Assembly (NCBI GenBank): GCA_024734495.1
Contig: JALMQS010000274.1
Coordinates: forward strand, 22,753-86,752
Reading direction: 5' to 3'
Origin: Forficula auricularia
Taxonomy: Eukaryota > Arthropoda > Insecta > Dermaptera > Forficulidae
DNA: 64,000 bases
Shown here: positions 10,029 through 47,224 of the stretch, one piece after another
Layout: each line of letters begins with the position of its first letter
Position numbering within the stretch: the stretch's first letter is position 1
Translations under genes and position numbers: made by a program
The notes under the pieces: model-generated
Database searches by the model: none
What the model was told of the DNA's origin: nothing
Seen by the model: the letters and a program-made list of their open reading frames with translations, nothing else

Positions 10029-10522
10029 ACTTAGGTTAGGCACACACAGTCGATTTTCAGTCGAAACAACAATTTAGTTGGGTTGGTTTGAAATCGTGAT
10101 GAATTATCAATTTATAACCAACTCTAATTAACTAAGCTCGATTTATTTATCAAAAATGCTCATCGATCGACTTTTGATTAAATAATCGAGTTGATCTGAA
10201 GTTGTGTTCTGTATGCACCTACATTAAACTTAATATATTTATGTTCTACGCTTAGGCTAGGCACACACAGTCGATTTTCAGTTGAGCGATAGTTTAGTTG
10301 ATGGACATAAATATATTAAGTTTAATGTAGGTGCATACACAACACAACTGCAGATCAACTCGATTATTTAATCAAAAGCTATCGACGAGCATTTTTTATA
10401 AAAAAATCGAGCTTTGTTAGTTAATTAGAGTTGGTTATAAATTGATAATTCATCACGATTTCAAACCAATCCAACAAAATTGTTGAGTCGACTGAAAATC
10501 GACTGTGTAGTGCCTAGCGTAA
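10029..10522. repeat. large foldback element with three copies of its terminus
   Basis: GGCACACACAGTCGATTTTC occurs at about 10037 and 10261. Its complement GAAAATCGACTGTGT occurs near the right end at 10494. Long inner arms (AATTGATAATTCATCACG, TAATTAGAGTTGG) are also inverted. The third, central terminus suggests one copy inserted in or recombined with another. Confidence 0.75.
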
Positions 10523-10746
10523 AATTTCACAAAAATATTTATCTAAGTGAAATTGATAGTGTCCGAATCGGGAGTAAGAAGAAGATTTAAAAAAAAAATT
10601 AAAATTAAAATTGCCAATAATATCAAAAAAAATCAATATTTTATTTTATTTTATTATGCGAGAAGGGGATAGTCTATGGGTCTATGCGTCTATGGTAAAG
10701 TCATGAGGAAGTTCACATTACTTTATTTTTATTTAATTTATTTTTA

Positions 10747-11402
10747 ACCGACTTCAAAAAAAGGAGGAGGTTCTCTATTGGACTGATTTTTTTTTTTTTT
10801 TGTGCCTATGTTACCTCATATCTCCGCCAATTGTGAACCGATTTTGAAAATTTCGTAGGTATTAGACGTTTTTGTTAGGTTTGTTCAGGACTAACTTCTT
10901 TGTTTATGAACCGATTTTGATGATTCTTTTTTTATTGGAAAGGGGGTATCTTAGGAATGGTACAATATTAATTTGGTCAAGTTCTGATGATAGGATCACT
11001 TTTAATAACATCACTAAAAAGAGAAAAATAAAAATATTTTAAGAAAAAAATAAAACCGACTTAAAAAAATTAAATGCAACAATAAAATACACTAAAAGTT
11101 GTAAAATAATTATTATCTTATTTAGTTACAACTAAACGACGAAATATTAACATGAAATTACTTTGTTAAGTCGGTGCCAAACATATACCTTTTATGAATC
11201 GCACTCGGCGGATCTTACTTAGTACGTTTGGTGGGTACGCTCGCTTATAGGTATAGTTTGTTTGGCACCAACTTCAAAAAGTAATTTCATGTTAATATTT
11301 CGTCGTTTAGTTGTAACTAAATAAGATAATAATTATTTTATACCTTTTAGTGTATTTTATTGTTGCATTTAATTTTTTTGAAGTCGGTTTTATTTTTTTC
11401 TT
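10747..11402. mobile_element. element with ACCGACTTCAAAA ends and internal foldback
   Basis: It begins ACCGACTTCAAAAAAAGGAG and ends with the inverted TTTTTTTGAAGTCGGTT. The inner part (11050-11395) is a large palindrome with arms of about 130-160 bp around TTAGTTGTAACTAAATAAG. The start, including GGAGGAGGTTCTC, recurs at 19768-19820. No coding sequence. Confidence 0.65.
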
Positions 11403-13043
11403 AAAATTTTTTTATTATATTAAAATAATCATTGTAGCCCTGGGAAAGAGTGTTTCGATAATTAAGGATTAAGAGTTTCCAATAAAAGTAATGAGTATAT
11501 AGGATTAAATTTTTTTTTAATTATTATAAAGAATAAATATATTTTTTTATTAAATAACCTAAGACAATTTGAAAATTTTCACCAAATTAAGAAATGGTGT
11601 TTGTGTCTCGGAGAGAGAATCAAATAGCAATCGTTTCAAATTCAACTAAATAAATTATTTTATATCCAAAATAAAAAGCGCAACCAGAATAAATCTATAC
11701 TCTGAAAACATTTTCTTTCCGATAGTGATAATAATTATCTAATTCTTAAGAAATTAAATTAAATAAAAAAAGATAATTGCAAAAATGCTATCTTATCAAA
11801 TATTGTCAGCTTATTATATAAGAACACGGAGACTATTTTTTTACACCTAAAAACGATATAATTATGAAAAAAAACATTTCTGAAAACATTTTAGTTATAA
11901 CTAAAATTAAATAAACAAAGTGAAGTTTCGTTATAAAATAATATTTTAGGCCAGTATTTAGTTTAAGATTTGAAAAATTAGAAAATATTTGTCTGTGTAA
12001 ATTAGATATAAATAAATATAAGGAATCAACTTTTCAATAGCATTAAAAAAAAATTCGTGTACAATATTTTATATTAGATCATCTGCACCTTATATTAAGA
12101 ATAAAAATAAATATTTAATATAGGTACATATGTATGTTGAAAATTTTTTATTAAATCTATGATATATAAAATTGAATTAAATCTGTAAACAGAACAATAT
12201 AAAAACGTATATTAAATAATCCAGACTTTTCAGCAGAAATTCTTCCTTTATCAACGGAAGTTTAAAATTTTTGAAAAAAATAATTGCTTTAAAAAAGAAT
12301 GATAAAAAATTATAGACAAATAAATATTTTGAAAATACACATTTGTCTTGAAGATTCAATTTCATCTCCAAAAGAATTTGTATCATTCCTATTGTTAAAA
12401 TATTTATTTGTATATAGTTGATTTAACATTTTTTTTTAAGCAACAATTTTTTGACATTTTTAAATTTTCCATTGTTAAGTCGAGAATTACTACTTAAACG
12501 TCTAGATTTTTAATTAATTTTTTTATATTGTTGTGTAAAAGATTAATATTTATTTGAAAATTAATTAATTGAAAGACACGTTCTCAAATAAAATTTTAAA
12601 TGATATATATCTAAATCTGATAATCATTTCGAATTAATATTTTTTTATTTAGAGTCAAAAGGCCGTTGTTAGAATAATAGAAATTAAGAAATTAATCTCT
12701 AATAGTCTGAAACAGGTCTGGACTTGTATTTGGCTAAGCTAAAGCCCTATATTATAACATTGCCTTAAAATTACTATAAAATCATTAAAAAAAATGATGT
12801 TTTCTGCATTTTTTCAGAAGTTCTAAAGCTGGAAAGCCCAAAATCTAATCAGTTCTCTGCATTGGAAATACAAACACTTTAGCACAAGAACGAACTTTAT
12901 ATGCCTTTTCGTGGTTAAGCTTATCGTGTGTATCTGAATCCAAACACACAGACAGAAAAAAAATAATGGTTGAAAATGATATTTCTCCACGTTCCAGACA
13001 CAATGAAAATAAGCTGACGTGTTCTAATGTGGCCATCCACTTG
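11403..13043. other. AT-rich sequence without recognised gene
   Basis: Very AT-rich, with only short spurious open frames. Confidence 0.5.
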
Positions 13044-13847
13044 ACTTTACCATACAACCTGGCCCCTCACTTATATTTAATATTTAATAAAATTATTTAT
13101 AATCATGTAAGAGATGGGTTTAGTTTTTGCATTTTTAGACTCCTGGGCGCCCACTGATTATGTATACAAAATTTGGTTGAGTTTGGTACAATAGCCTAGA
13201 TTTTCATTTTTTGACCCCCCCCCCCCAGCGGTCAGATTTTGAAATTTTAGTCTTCTGGGGTCTCACTGATTATGTATACAAAATTTAGTTGAGTTTGGTA
13301 AATGGCCAAGATTTTCCATTTTTGACCCCCCTTCCCTCCCCCTCCCCATTTTGGCTGGTTAGTTTTTGCACTTTCAGACTTCTAGAGTCCCACTGATTAT
13401 GTATACAAAATTTGATTGAGTTTGCTCAAATGGCCTAGATTTTTAATTTTTAACCCTCCACCCTCCTTAATTTTGGGTCGATATGCACCAAAATCTAATC
13501 AGCTCTTAATCTCAATGGACCAAAACTACGTATGAAATTTGGTTTCGATATTCAAACTAGTTTTTGAGCTAGCTCGTCCACAAAAATTTGGTAACGCAGA
13601 GACTAACGGACAACCAGACAACCGGACAGACTAACTAACAGACATTTTGACAAAACAATTATTATCTCGAAAAATATAATTTTTTCGATGTTCACTTATT
13701 AAAGCGTTTTTGTAGAGCGAATGCCATGGTTTTTCTCAATTTTTTTAATCAAAATACTTTCAGCTTTTTTTGAGATATTTCGAAAAAAAGATGGAAAAAA
13801 CACTTTTTTCATGCACGATTACAATACTTGACCATACCCTGTATGGT
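13044..13847 (-). mobile_element. TIR element T, copy 1, with internal minisatellite
   Basis: One end is ACTTTACCATACA and the other is the inverted TGTATGGT. Between them lie about three units of roughly 120 bp, each containing TGTATACAAAATTTGGTTGAG and a polyC-rich stretch. A conserved AT-rich half (CCGGACAGACTAAC, TTTTTCGATGTTCACTTATT) follows. Other copies are at 14578, 47225 and 62363. No open frame is conserved among the copies. Confidence 0.75.
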
Positions 13848-14577
13848 GCCCGACAGGCAGGTAAAAAGCGAGTAAAAACAGAACTCAGGTTAATCGAAAT
13901 ATAAATTTTTCTCAAAATAAAAGAAAAAAAATAATATTTCTATTTGAATTTATATTATGCAAGAGTCTAAAAAAATATTCACAATATACTATATAAGCGC
14001 GTGCTAAACCAGGCGGATTAAAAAATAGTTCGGCTTCATGATTTTTTTGTAAATGTAATTATATCCTCTTAGCAAGAAAGAAATATAGATCATTTGGTGT
14101 TAATTAAATTGAGATATTTACCTCAAATAGTCAGAAGAGGTGAAAGGTTAATTTAATGCACTTGGACGCTTGGGAAGCGGTAGAGTACTGATGGATGCCG
14201 GTGACCAAGCGGCCGGAGGGAGGTAGGGAGGGAGTAACGGGACTTGTACTAGGAAAAATTGGCCTTATAGGAGAAAGTGTAATTGACCACGCTTAATTAC
14301 AAATCTTTAAGTCAAAATTAATTTATAAATATATTTACAAAGCATTCAAAATTCTTCTCAAAATATGATGTTCACAAAAAAATGTCAAAAATTTGAAAAC
14401 ATATTTTAGGTGCCTAAGCTTATTTTTAAATGAAATAAGGAATTATCAGTAGTTCTATTAGTAGAATACTATATGTATTATTACTATCTACATCTGGAAG
14501 GGAGGCTTTTGTCAAATTTTTTTTTTAATATGTACGGGCGAACCTAGTTTTAAATTCACGAAAAATTTTCAGTTTTA
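13848..14577. other. no gene recognised
   Basis: AT-rich apart from a GC-richer stretch at 14160-14240 (AAGCGGTAGAGTACTGATGG) that looks like a degraded tRNA-type SINE head. This is too weak to call. Confidence 0.35.
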
Positions 14578-14790
14578 CTTTACCATCATACAGGGTATAG
14601 TCAAGTGTTCTAGTCGTGCATGAAAAAAGTGTTGTTGTTTTTTGCTTCGTTTTTTAGAAATATCTCAAAAACTACTGAAACTATTTTGATGGAAAGAATT
14701 GAGAGAAACCATTCTGTTTTGGCCTACAAAAAAGCTCTAATGAGTGAACATGGTAAGGATTATATTTTACGGGATATTAATTATGGCTCT
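14578..14790 (+). mobile_element. TIR element T, copy 2, truncated
   Basis: It begins ACTTTACCATCATACAGGGT, with CGTGCATGAAAAAAGTG and AAAGCTCTAATGAGTGAACA as in the copies at 47225 and (inverted) 63228. Similarity stops near 14790, where the minisatellite begins. Confidence 0.7.
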
Positions 14791-14798
14791 AAGAAAAT

Positions 14799-15030
14799 TC
14801 ATCAACCACAATTCATCGACGACAATTCATAGAAAACAATTCATCCACTGGGCAATTCATCGACTAGACAATTGACCGACTCCCAATTGGTCGACAACAA
14901 TTCATTGACGGCAATTCGTCGACGCCCTATTGGTCGACGATCAGTTTATCGACAACAATTCATCGATGGCAATTCATCGACGCCCTATTGGTCGAAGGTC
15001 AATCCATCGAAGGCAATTCATCGACACAGT
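14799..15030. repeat. degenerate CAATTCATCGAC minisatellite
   Basis: About fifteen irregular units of 13-18 bp built from CAATTCATCGACG and a variant GCCCTATTGGTCGACGATC. A second block with the same units is at 16972-17098. The open frames across it are by-products of the repeat. Confidence 0.75.
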
Positions 15031-15144
15031 TTACGTCGCAAGCTTATAGAAATCAAAATAGAATTTAAGGAAGGTTCCAAGGAGCGAAATCCCATGCCCA
15101 GCAAGAGGGCCCGCCGAAGGCGGGATTCGCATTTGGTTTACAAA

Positions 15145-15313
15145 ATAACATGTTTACTACCAAATGGTACAAATAGGTAATAGTTAAAATATTATTAAAA
15201 CATTGTTTTAATTAATTTTATTTCGGAAATAACTCAATTTGCCTATTTTAAATAACTTTTAATTTATAAATTCCCGAACACCCCGAAATTTTTAGGGTTA
15301 TTTTAAGGGAAGA
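15145..15313 (+). repeat. 5' flank of the third tRNA-iMet unit
   Basis: This matches the displaced flank at 1952-2140 (inverted) at about 90 percent, and more weakly the palindrome arms at 1-325 (ATGGTACAA, TTAAAATATT, TTTAATTTATAAATT). Confidence 0.75.
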
Positions 15314-15391
15314 AGCAGAGTGGCGGCAGCGGAAGCGTGCATGTTGGGCCCATAACCCAGAGGTCCGTGGAATCGAAACCACGCTCTGCTA
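15314..15391 (+). pseudogene. tRNA-iMet pseudogene
   Basis: This is the same tRNA as at 326-397 but 78 nt long because of small insertions: an extra G in GGCGGCAGC, an extra AT-type insertion before the anticodon stem (GTGCATGTTGGG) and an extra A in the T arm (GGAATCGAAACC). The anticodon CAT and both acceptor strands remain. The insertions disturb the D arm, anticodon stem and T loop spacing, so it is probably inactive. A T run follows. Confidence 0.8.
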
Positions 15392-15405
15392 TTTTTTTTT
15401 CTTCA

Positions 15406-16365
15406 TCTGTATATATAAAATTAAGGTTTTGTCTCGTACATTGCTCCAAATCACGCCAAATTTTGGTTGCAGTACACGTTTATGAACGAAAACACCCTCA
15501 ACAAAATTCCTGTCTGTATGTCTGTCTGTCTGTCTATTTCGGTGGTTTCCGAAAAGTTGCTCACGATTCACGTAAAAACGGCTGGAGGGATTATTATGAA
15601 ATTTCATATTTACATCAGATGTCTTCTAACTTACGTTTTTAGCTATATAACGTTTTGACTGCAGAAGGGGGTTTGAGGGGGCGCACGAATGAAAATTATC
15701 AAATAACTCCTAAACTATTAACCCTACGGCAAATTATATAATAAACAAAGTTGTGAGGGAATGTGATTTCTGACAACTTTTGTTTAAAAAATTTCCTCAA
15801 AAAACCACCCAAAACGGGGGGGGGAGGTGAAAAAATTGTAAATTCTTGCCCTTGGAGCAAACTCAACCAAATTTTGTATACATAATCTCTGGGCCTCTAG
15901 AGAGCTAGAAATGCAAAAACTAACCACCCAAAATGGGGGGGGGATAAAAAAATGAAAATTCTTTCTCTTGGGCCAAACTCAACCAAATTTTGTATACATA
16001 ATCTGTGGGTCACTAGAAGGCTAGAATGCAAAAACTGGGTGCGGAGGGTGGAGTGCAGTGGGGAATGGAGTTAGGGTATGGGGTAGGGTGAGGGTGCAGG
16101 AGGCGGAGTAGGGTGGGGGTGCAGGGGGTGGTAGCGGGGTGGAGTCCAGGGGGCGTAGCGGGGGTGTGGTGCGCAGGGTTGGAGGGCACGGGGTGGGGTC
16201 CGGGGTGGATGGGTGTGGGTGGTGGTGTGGGGTTCGTGGGGTTAGGATGCAGATGTGGTGTTGGGGTGGTGGTGTGGGGGCGGGGTTGGGGGATGGTGCG
16301 GGGGGTCTCAGGGGCGTGCCGCCTGGCTAGCAAGAGGGCCGCCGAAGGGCGGGTCTTGCAGCTAG
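15406..16365 (+). mobile_element. Helitron-like non-autonomous element
   Basis: The 5' end TCTGTATATATAAAA follows an A. The 3' end is CTAG followed by T, and a GC hairpin (GCCGCCGAAGGGCGG) lies about 15 bp before it. The element is thus placed between A and T, as Helitrons are. There is no target duplication, and the outer flanks join to match the unit at 326. TGTCTGTCTGTC lies near the 5' end as in many insect Helitrons. Inside lie two TGTATACATAAT units of element T and a G-rich stretch. No Rep/helicase gene is present. Confidence 0.7.
16027..16310 (+). repeat. G-rich low-complexity tract
   Basis: About 280 bp of GGGGTGGTGTGGGG-like sequence with almost no A/T tracts, inside the Helitron-like element. 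The long open frames on both strands here (proline/histidine-rich or glycine/valine-rich) reflect composition only. Confidence 0.8.
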
Positions 16366-16397
16366 TATTTTATATATTAATACATTCATAGATAGCC

Positions 16398-16554
16398 GAG
16401 GAGTGAACCGCGACCTAATATCGTGTACATCTACTTCCACTTTCATTTCAAATATTTCCAAAAAATTCCAGTACTTTAAATACTAAAATACTAAAATAAT
16501 TCCACATAATTCCAAAGACGTGTACACCTAATTCCAATTGCGGTTCACCCCTCG
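16398..16554. mobile_element. MITE with GGTGAACCGCGA termini, copy 2
   Basis: Same element as at 1442-1587, in the same position relative to the tRNA-iMet unit. It is flanked by a short repeat, GATAGC on the left and AATAGC on the right. Confidence 0.75.
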
Positions 16555-16714
16555 CAAATAGCTAAAGAGAAAAATAAGAATACTATTTGTCATAATGTAA
16601 AAAAAAACAACTTCTCATTTTAATAAAATAGTATATTGTTTGGCAAGTGCTTAAAGTGAGGAATATCCGACAAGCGAGAGTTGCGGCATGAACTGTGAGC
16701 TTATAGTGAATGTA
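16555..16714 (+). repeat. 3' end of the third tRNA-iMet unit
   Basis: This matches, in inverted orientation, 1147-1240 plus 1370-1440 (CAATATACTATTTTA, GAGGAATATCC, GAGCTTATAGTGAATG read on either strand). Similarity ends at GTGAATG in both, marking the unit's distal end. Confidence 0.7.
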
Positions 16715-16971
16715 TTATAAGCCAAAGTGAATTCTTAACCTTGATTATCGGGTGTTCTTCACTACCCCCATGACATACACTATTATATTTTTTGCTGAGA
16801 AAGAACGATTTGAGAGAGAAAAATAAGCCATAACTTTTTCAGTAAGATCTGGCGGTGTAAATGTTTTTTCTAACGTTGATCCATCAATAACTTTTAAGGA
16901 GATAGGCGTTGGTTCATGGTGGAACATTTTTTAATTATAAGAAATTAAAAATTAGGAGGTTGGTTTCACAA

Positions 16972-17098
16972 CGGAGTCCGGAAAATTCATCGATGGCATT
17001 TCATAGAAAACAATTCATCGACTAGACAATTGACTGACGCCCTATTGGTTGACGATCAGTTCATCGACAACACCATCGACGACAATTCGTTGTTACTA
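16972..17098. repeat. CAATTCATCGAC minisatellite, second block
   Basis: The same irregular units as at 14799-15030. The two blocks bracket the tRNA pseudogene and the Helitron-like insertion. Confidence 0.7.
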
Positions 17099-17722
17099 GC
17101 TGAATGACACGTCTTTTCGTGAATTCAATACATCAGCATGCCAAGAGACTACAGGCAGCAGAAAAATGATGTACCTATCTTCCAAAAATACTTTGAGATA
17201 TCATATTCGTTCTTATTTGTCGTTTATGTAAGAATTTGACTTATTTTTAAAATATTTTAAATTACTTTCGTTAAAAAATTTTCATGATAAAGAGGAGATT
17301 GTTTTTGAAATGTTTGAAACTCAGTTAAACACGATTATTGTTTGTTTTTTTTTTATAAAAAGGTGCATTTATATATAATATTTTAAATTATTATTTACTA
17401 CTTATTGGACTTCGAAGCCACGCCAATAATAGAATAATGAGCAGATGGATTGTTAGAACCGCAAATTACAATTACAAGCTATATAAGCTATAAATATATT
17501 TTGTAGAGGAAGAGTGATGAGCTGGACAAGGTGAAAAATTTGTTAGGGAGTTGAGATTCTGCCTAACTCCATCAGCAAAGTGCTTGCTGAATTGTTATTA
17601 CGCGGCGTACATGCATTTCAAATTAAAGCCCGTTGTGGTCAGGTGGTCACATTGCCGTCTCCAACCCCAATTCCCTTATTGATGAGCATCTGTTGTGATC
17701 ATAATGGGATTTTGATTTTCAG
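17099..17722. other. no gene recognised upstream of first visible esterase exon
   Basis: I looked here for the N-terminal esterase region (EDCLYLN-type motif) and found none. The 17580-17720 stretch is GC-richer than its surroundings but does not translate to esterase sequence in any frame. Confidence 0.4.
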
Positions 17723-44437
<26,715 letters not shown>

Positions 44438-44724
44438 AGAACAATTGCATTGCGGCTTAAAACATTGTTATTCAAAACGGGTTATATGACTATAATAATA
44501 TATATAGCAACTTTATGCAACAGAGATCTGTTGCGAAAGTGCCTGAATATAATAATATATTCCTTTTGTAAATAGATTAAATTACTGCTAAATTCATTTT
44601 TATATAAATTTAAAATTGTATTTTATTTTGATTTTTTTAGAAAAATATTTTTAATTATAAAACAGATTTTTTGTGAATTACTACTCTAGTCTCTTTCATT
44701 TAAAACCGTCCAGGTAAAAATACA

Positions 44725-44741
44725 AATAAAATTTCAATAAA
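44725..44741 (+). promoter_or_regulatory. candidate polyadenylation signals of the esterase
   Basis: Two AATAAA hexamers at 44725 and 44736, about 290 bp after the stop codon, in an AT-rich 3' region. Confidence 0.4.
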
Positions 44742-45594
44742 AATACATAATTTATCATTAATTTGTCATTTATTCATTTTTTTAAGATATTTGTAAAAAT
44801 TAAAAAAAAGTTGTTATTGTAGATGTTAAAAAACAAAACAATTTTTGGTTGTGAAATACAAATAAAAATATAAGACATATTTAAAAATATTTTTTTATTT
44901 ATGTGAGTTCTTTGCTACAATAGAGCAAAGTTTATCAAATAAATTTGAGTGACCATGAAAATATTCCCCACTGCCTTATCTAGGCAAAATGTACAGAGGC
45001 GCGGACCAGGATGAAACACTTAAACTAATTTATCAAAAATATTACTATTTTCAAATTGCTGATTTGCTGTATTTTTAATAATGTATTTTATTATTCAAAA
45101 ATAAAAGTTTAAAAATAAAACCTTGTCCATCGAAAAATCTATTTGAGGTACCTACTGATTTACAGTGAGGACCTGTGGACCTCCCAACTGTGTACATATT
45201 ATATACATCTAAATAATCAATTAAATTCTAATTTATGGAAATTTTCCTACCATTAAATTCACAGTCAGCAAGCTGAGACAGCTTTTTTGTCTGACTCTAA
45301 ATTCTTCTCAATTAAAATCTATTAACATTTTATCAAATTTTCTAAATCTTCTGAGGAACATGCAGAATGACTAGTACAAATGTAAATATACACTCTTCAA
45401 AAGTTAGAATTTTCTATTGGTAAAATGTGAAATACAATTTTAAAATATATTTTTATTGATTTAGCTATATTAGGTGATAGAATGATAATAAAAATTTAAG
45501 AACTTTGTTAGTAATACACTTAAGCTAATCTTAAGTAATAGTGATCCATGGTTCCCGACATAGTACAGAGTGTAGCTCATAATGTGTATTATGA
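44742..45594. other. AT-rich sequence, no gene recognised
   Basis: Downstream of the esterase. Nothing recognised. Confidence 0.5.
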
Positions 45595-46443
45595 ACACCC
45601 TCCAATCCAATACATTGTTACGCTGACGATAGCACCCTCCACAACGCTCAATCCTTACTAGACGATCGCGCAAACATAGCCTCCTCAATAAATTCAGATT
45701 TAAGCATGCTTAAAAAATGGGGATCTCACAACTTGGTAAACTTTAATGCTGATAAAACACAATGCTGCCTAATTTCTAGGCGCGCAGATAGGAACCTTCC
45801 GGACATTTCCTTTGATTCGAGCTCATTGGAATTTCGTAATAAAATATCATTGTTAGGTGTCTCCTTAGGTTCTGACCTCTCTTGGAATGACCATATTATC
45901 TCAGTAGCAAAGGCTGCAACATGTAAGCTTGGCTTTCTTTTCCGAACCAAACGATTTTTCACCCCCACTCAACTCCTTATATTATACAAGGCTCAAATTC
46001 GCCCCTGTCTTGAATATTGCTCGCATTTGTGGAGAGGGTCCTCCAAGTATTCTCTTGAAACCCTGGACGCAATTCAGAGACGAGCTATCAGACTGATAGG
46101 CGATCCTACATTAACTGACACTCTCGACTCCCTGGCCCATCGTAGATCTGTCTCCGCCCTTTCCCTTTTTTATAGATACTACCATGGCTTTTGTTCTGAC
46201 GAAATTAAATCGATAATCCCACCAAGGGCTTCATTTGCGCGGAATACACGATTTTCTAAAACTCAACACCCCTACGCGCTTAAACTGGATACTAATCGAA
46301 CAAACGCATTCGCCAATTCATTTATCCCCATGACATCTAGAGACTGGAACTCTCTTCCCCCGACCGTCTTTCCAGCAACTTATGACCTTCAATCTTTCAA
46401 GACCAGCATCCACAGATACCTTCGACTTCTACCCAATCACTAA
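45595..46443 (+). pseudogene. LINE reverse transcriptase, C-terminal fragment
   Basis: The frame from 45595 to the TAA at 46441 is open without interruption (282 codons). It starts just before the catalytic YADDS motif (45616-45630, TACGCTGACGATAGC). The thumb-like region LKKWGSHNLVNFNADKTQC follows, then ISLLGVSLGSDLSWNDHI and LLILYKAQIRPCLEYCSHLW, all typical of jockey/CR1-type elements. The N-terminal endonuclease and first RT blocks are missing because of 5' truncation. The absence of stops suggests a fairly recent insertion. Confidence 0.88.
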
Positions 46444-46550
46444 ATCTCCCCTTATCTTCACGTTACAAGGGTCCACCACGGACTACAGAGGTTGTACCTT
46501 CTTGGTGCAACTTCTTCTTGTATCAGTATCTTTATAAAAAAAAAAAAAAA
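45595..46550 (+). mobile_element. 5'-truncated non-LTR retrotransposon with A tail
   Basis: It contains the end of a reverse transcriptase frame, a short 3' untranslated part and an A15 tail at 46536-46550. Truncation at the 5' end with a 3' A tail is typical of target-primed reverse transcription. Confidence 0.85.
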
Positions 46551-47224
46551 GCTGTCAAATCTAACAGTGTTCATGTTTCAAAAAACTATGGGATTAATTT
46601 TAATAGTAAGGGAAAGAATAAAATATATTATCCAATTAGTTTCATTGTCGTCCATTCTTTTAAATATATTATATTATGTTATATATATTATACCAGGGGT
46701 AGAAACCTTAAGCATTGTAGTATTTTTGAAAGAAACCCGCCCATTTCCCAAAAATAAATCGTTATAAGGTTATTTAAATAATAATTTAGTTTTTCCTAAA
46801 TTATTTTAAAAAACCTGCAAATGTATCCTTGGAATAAAGTGAAGCTTTCATAAAAAAAAATTAATTGAAAAATCAACTACAAAATTTTCCTTAAATAAAC
46901 CCTAAAACAACTCAAATATTTTACATTCCCTTAACGTATTAATGAGAATTTTACAAAATAATGTACATTTTTAAATGCCTCTAATCGAAAATTCTATAAT
47001 GTGGCTTTATTGGGTTACATTTATCTCAATACAGCCTTGGAATATAACGTTTCTCATTCCTGTAATATAGTGTTCCTGGGAATTAGAACAACAATGATGT
47101 AATGTCTAACATGATATTCCTATTATCCTATTCATAATGTTTTATTATCAAACTGTTTTACATAACAAAAGCAAAAAAATCTTTAGATAGATGGCGGAAA
47201 TCCTATAACTTGGTTATACTTTTT
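46551..47224. other. AT-rich sequence, no gene recognised
   Basis: Nothing recognised; short frames only. Confidence 0.5.

Noticed and set aside
14872..15180. 102-codon open frame
   Set aside because: It is built from the CAATTCATCGAC minisatellite units, and its sequence is repetitive at the DNA level.
16013..16391. Overlapping open frames on both strands rich in Pro/His or Gly/Val
   Set aside because: They arise from the G-rich low-complexity tract; no domain, no codon structure, and they lie inside a Helitron-like element.
16745..16927. 60-codon minus-strand frame (MFHHEPTPISLKVIDGS...)
   Set aside because: Composition is less AT-driven than most, but I recognise no family and see no splice sites or neighbours that support a gene.
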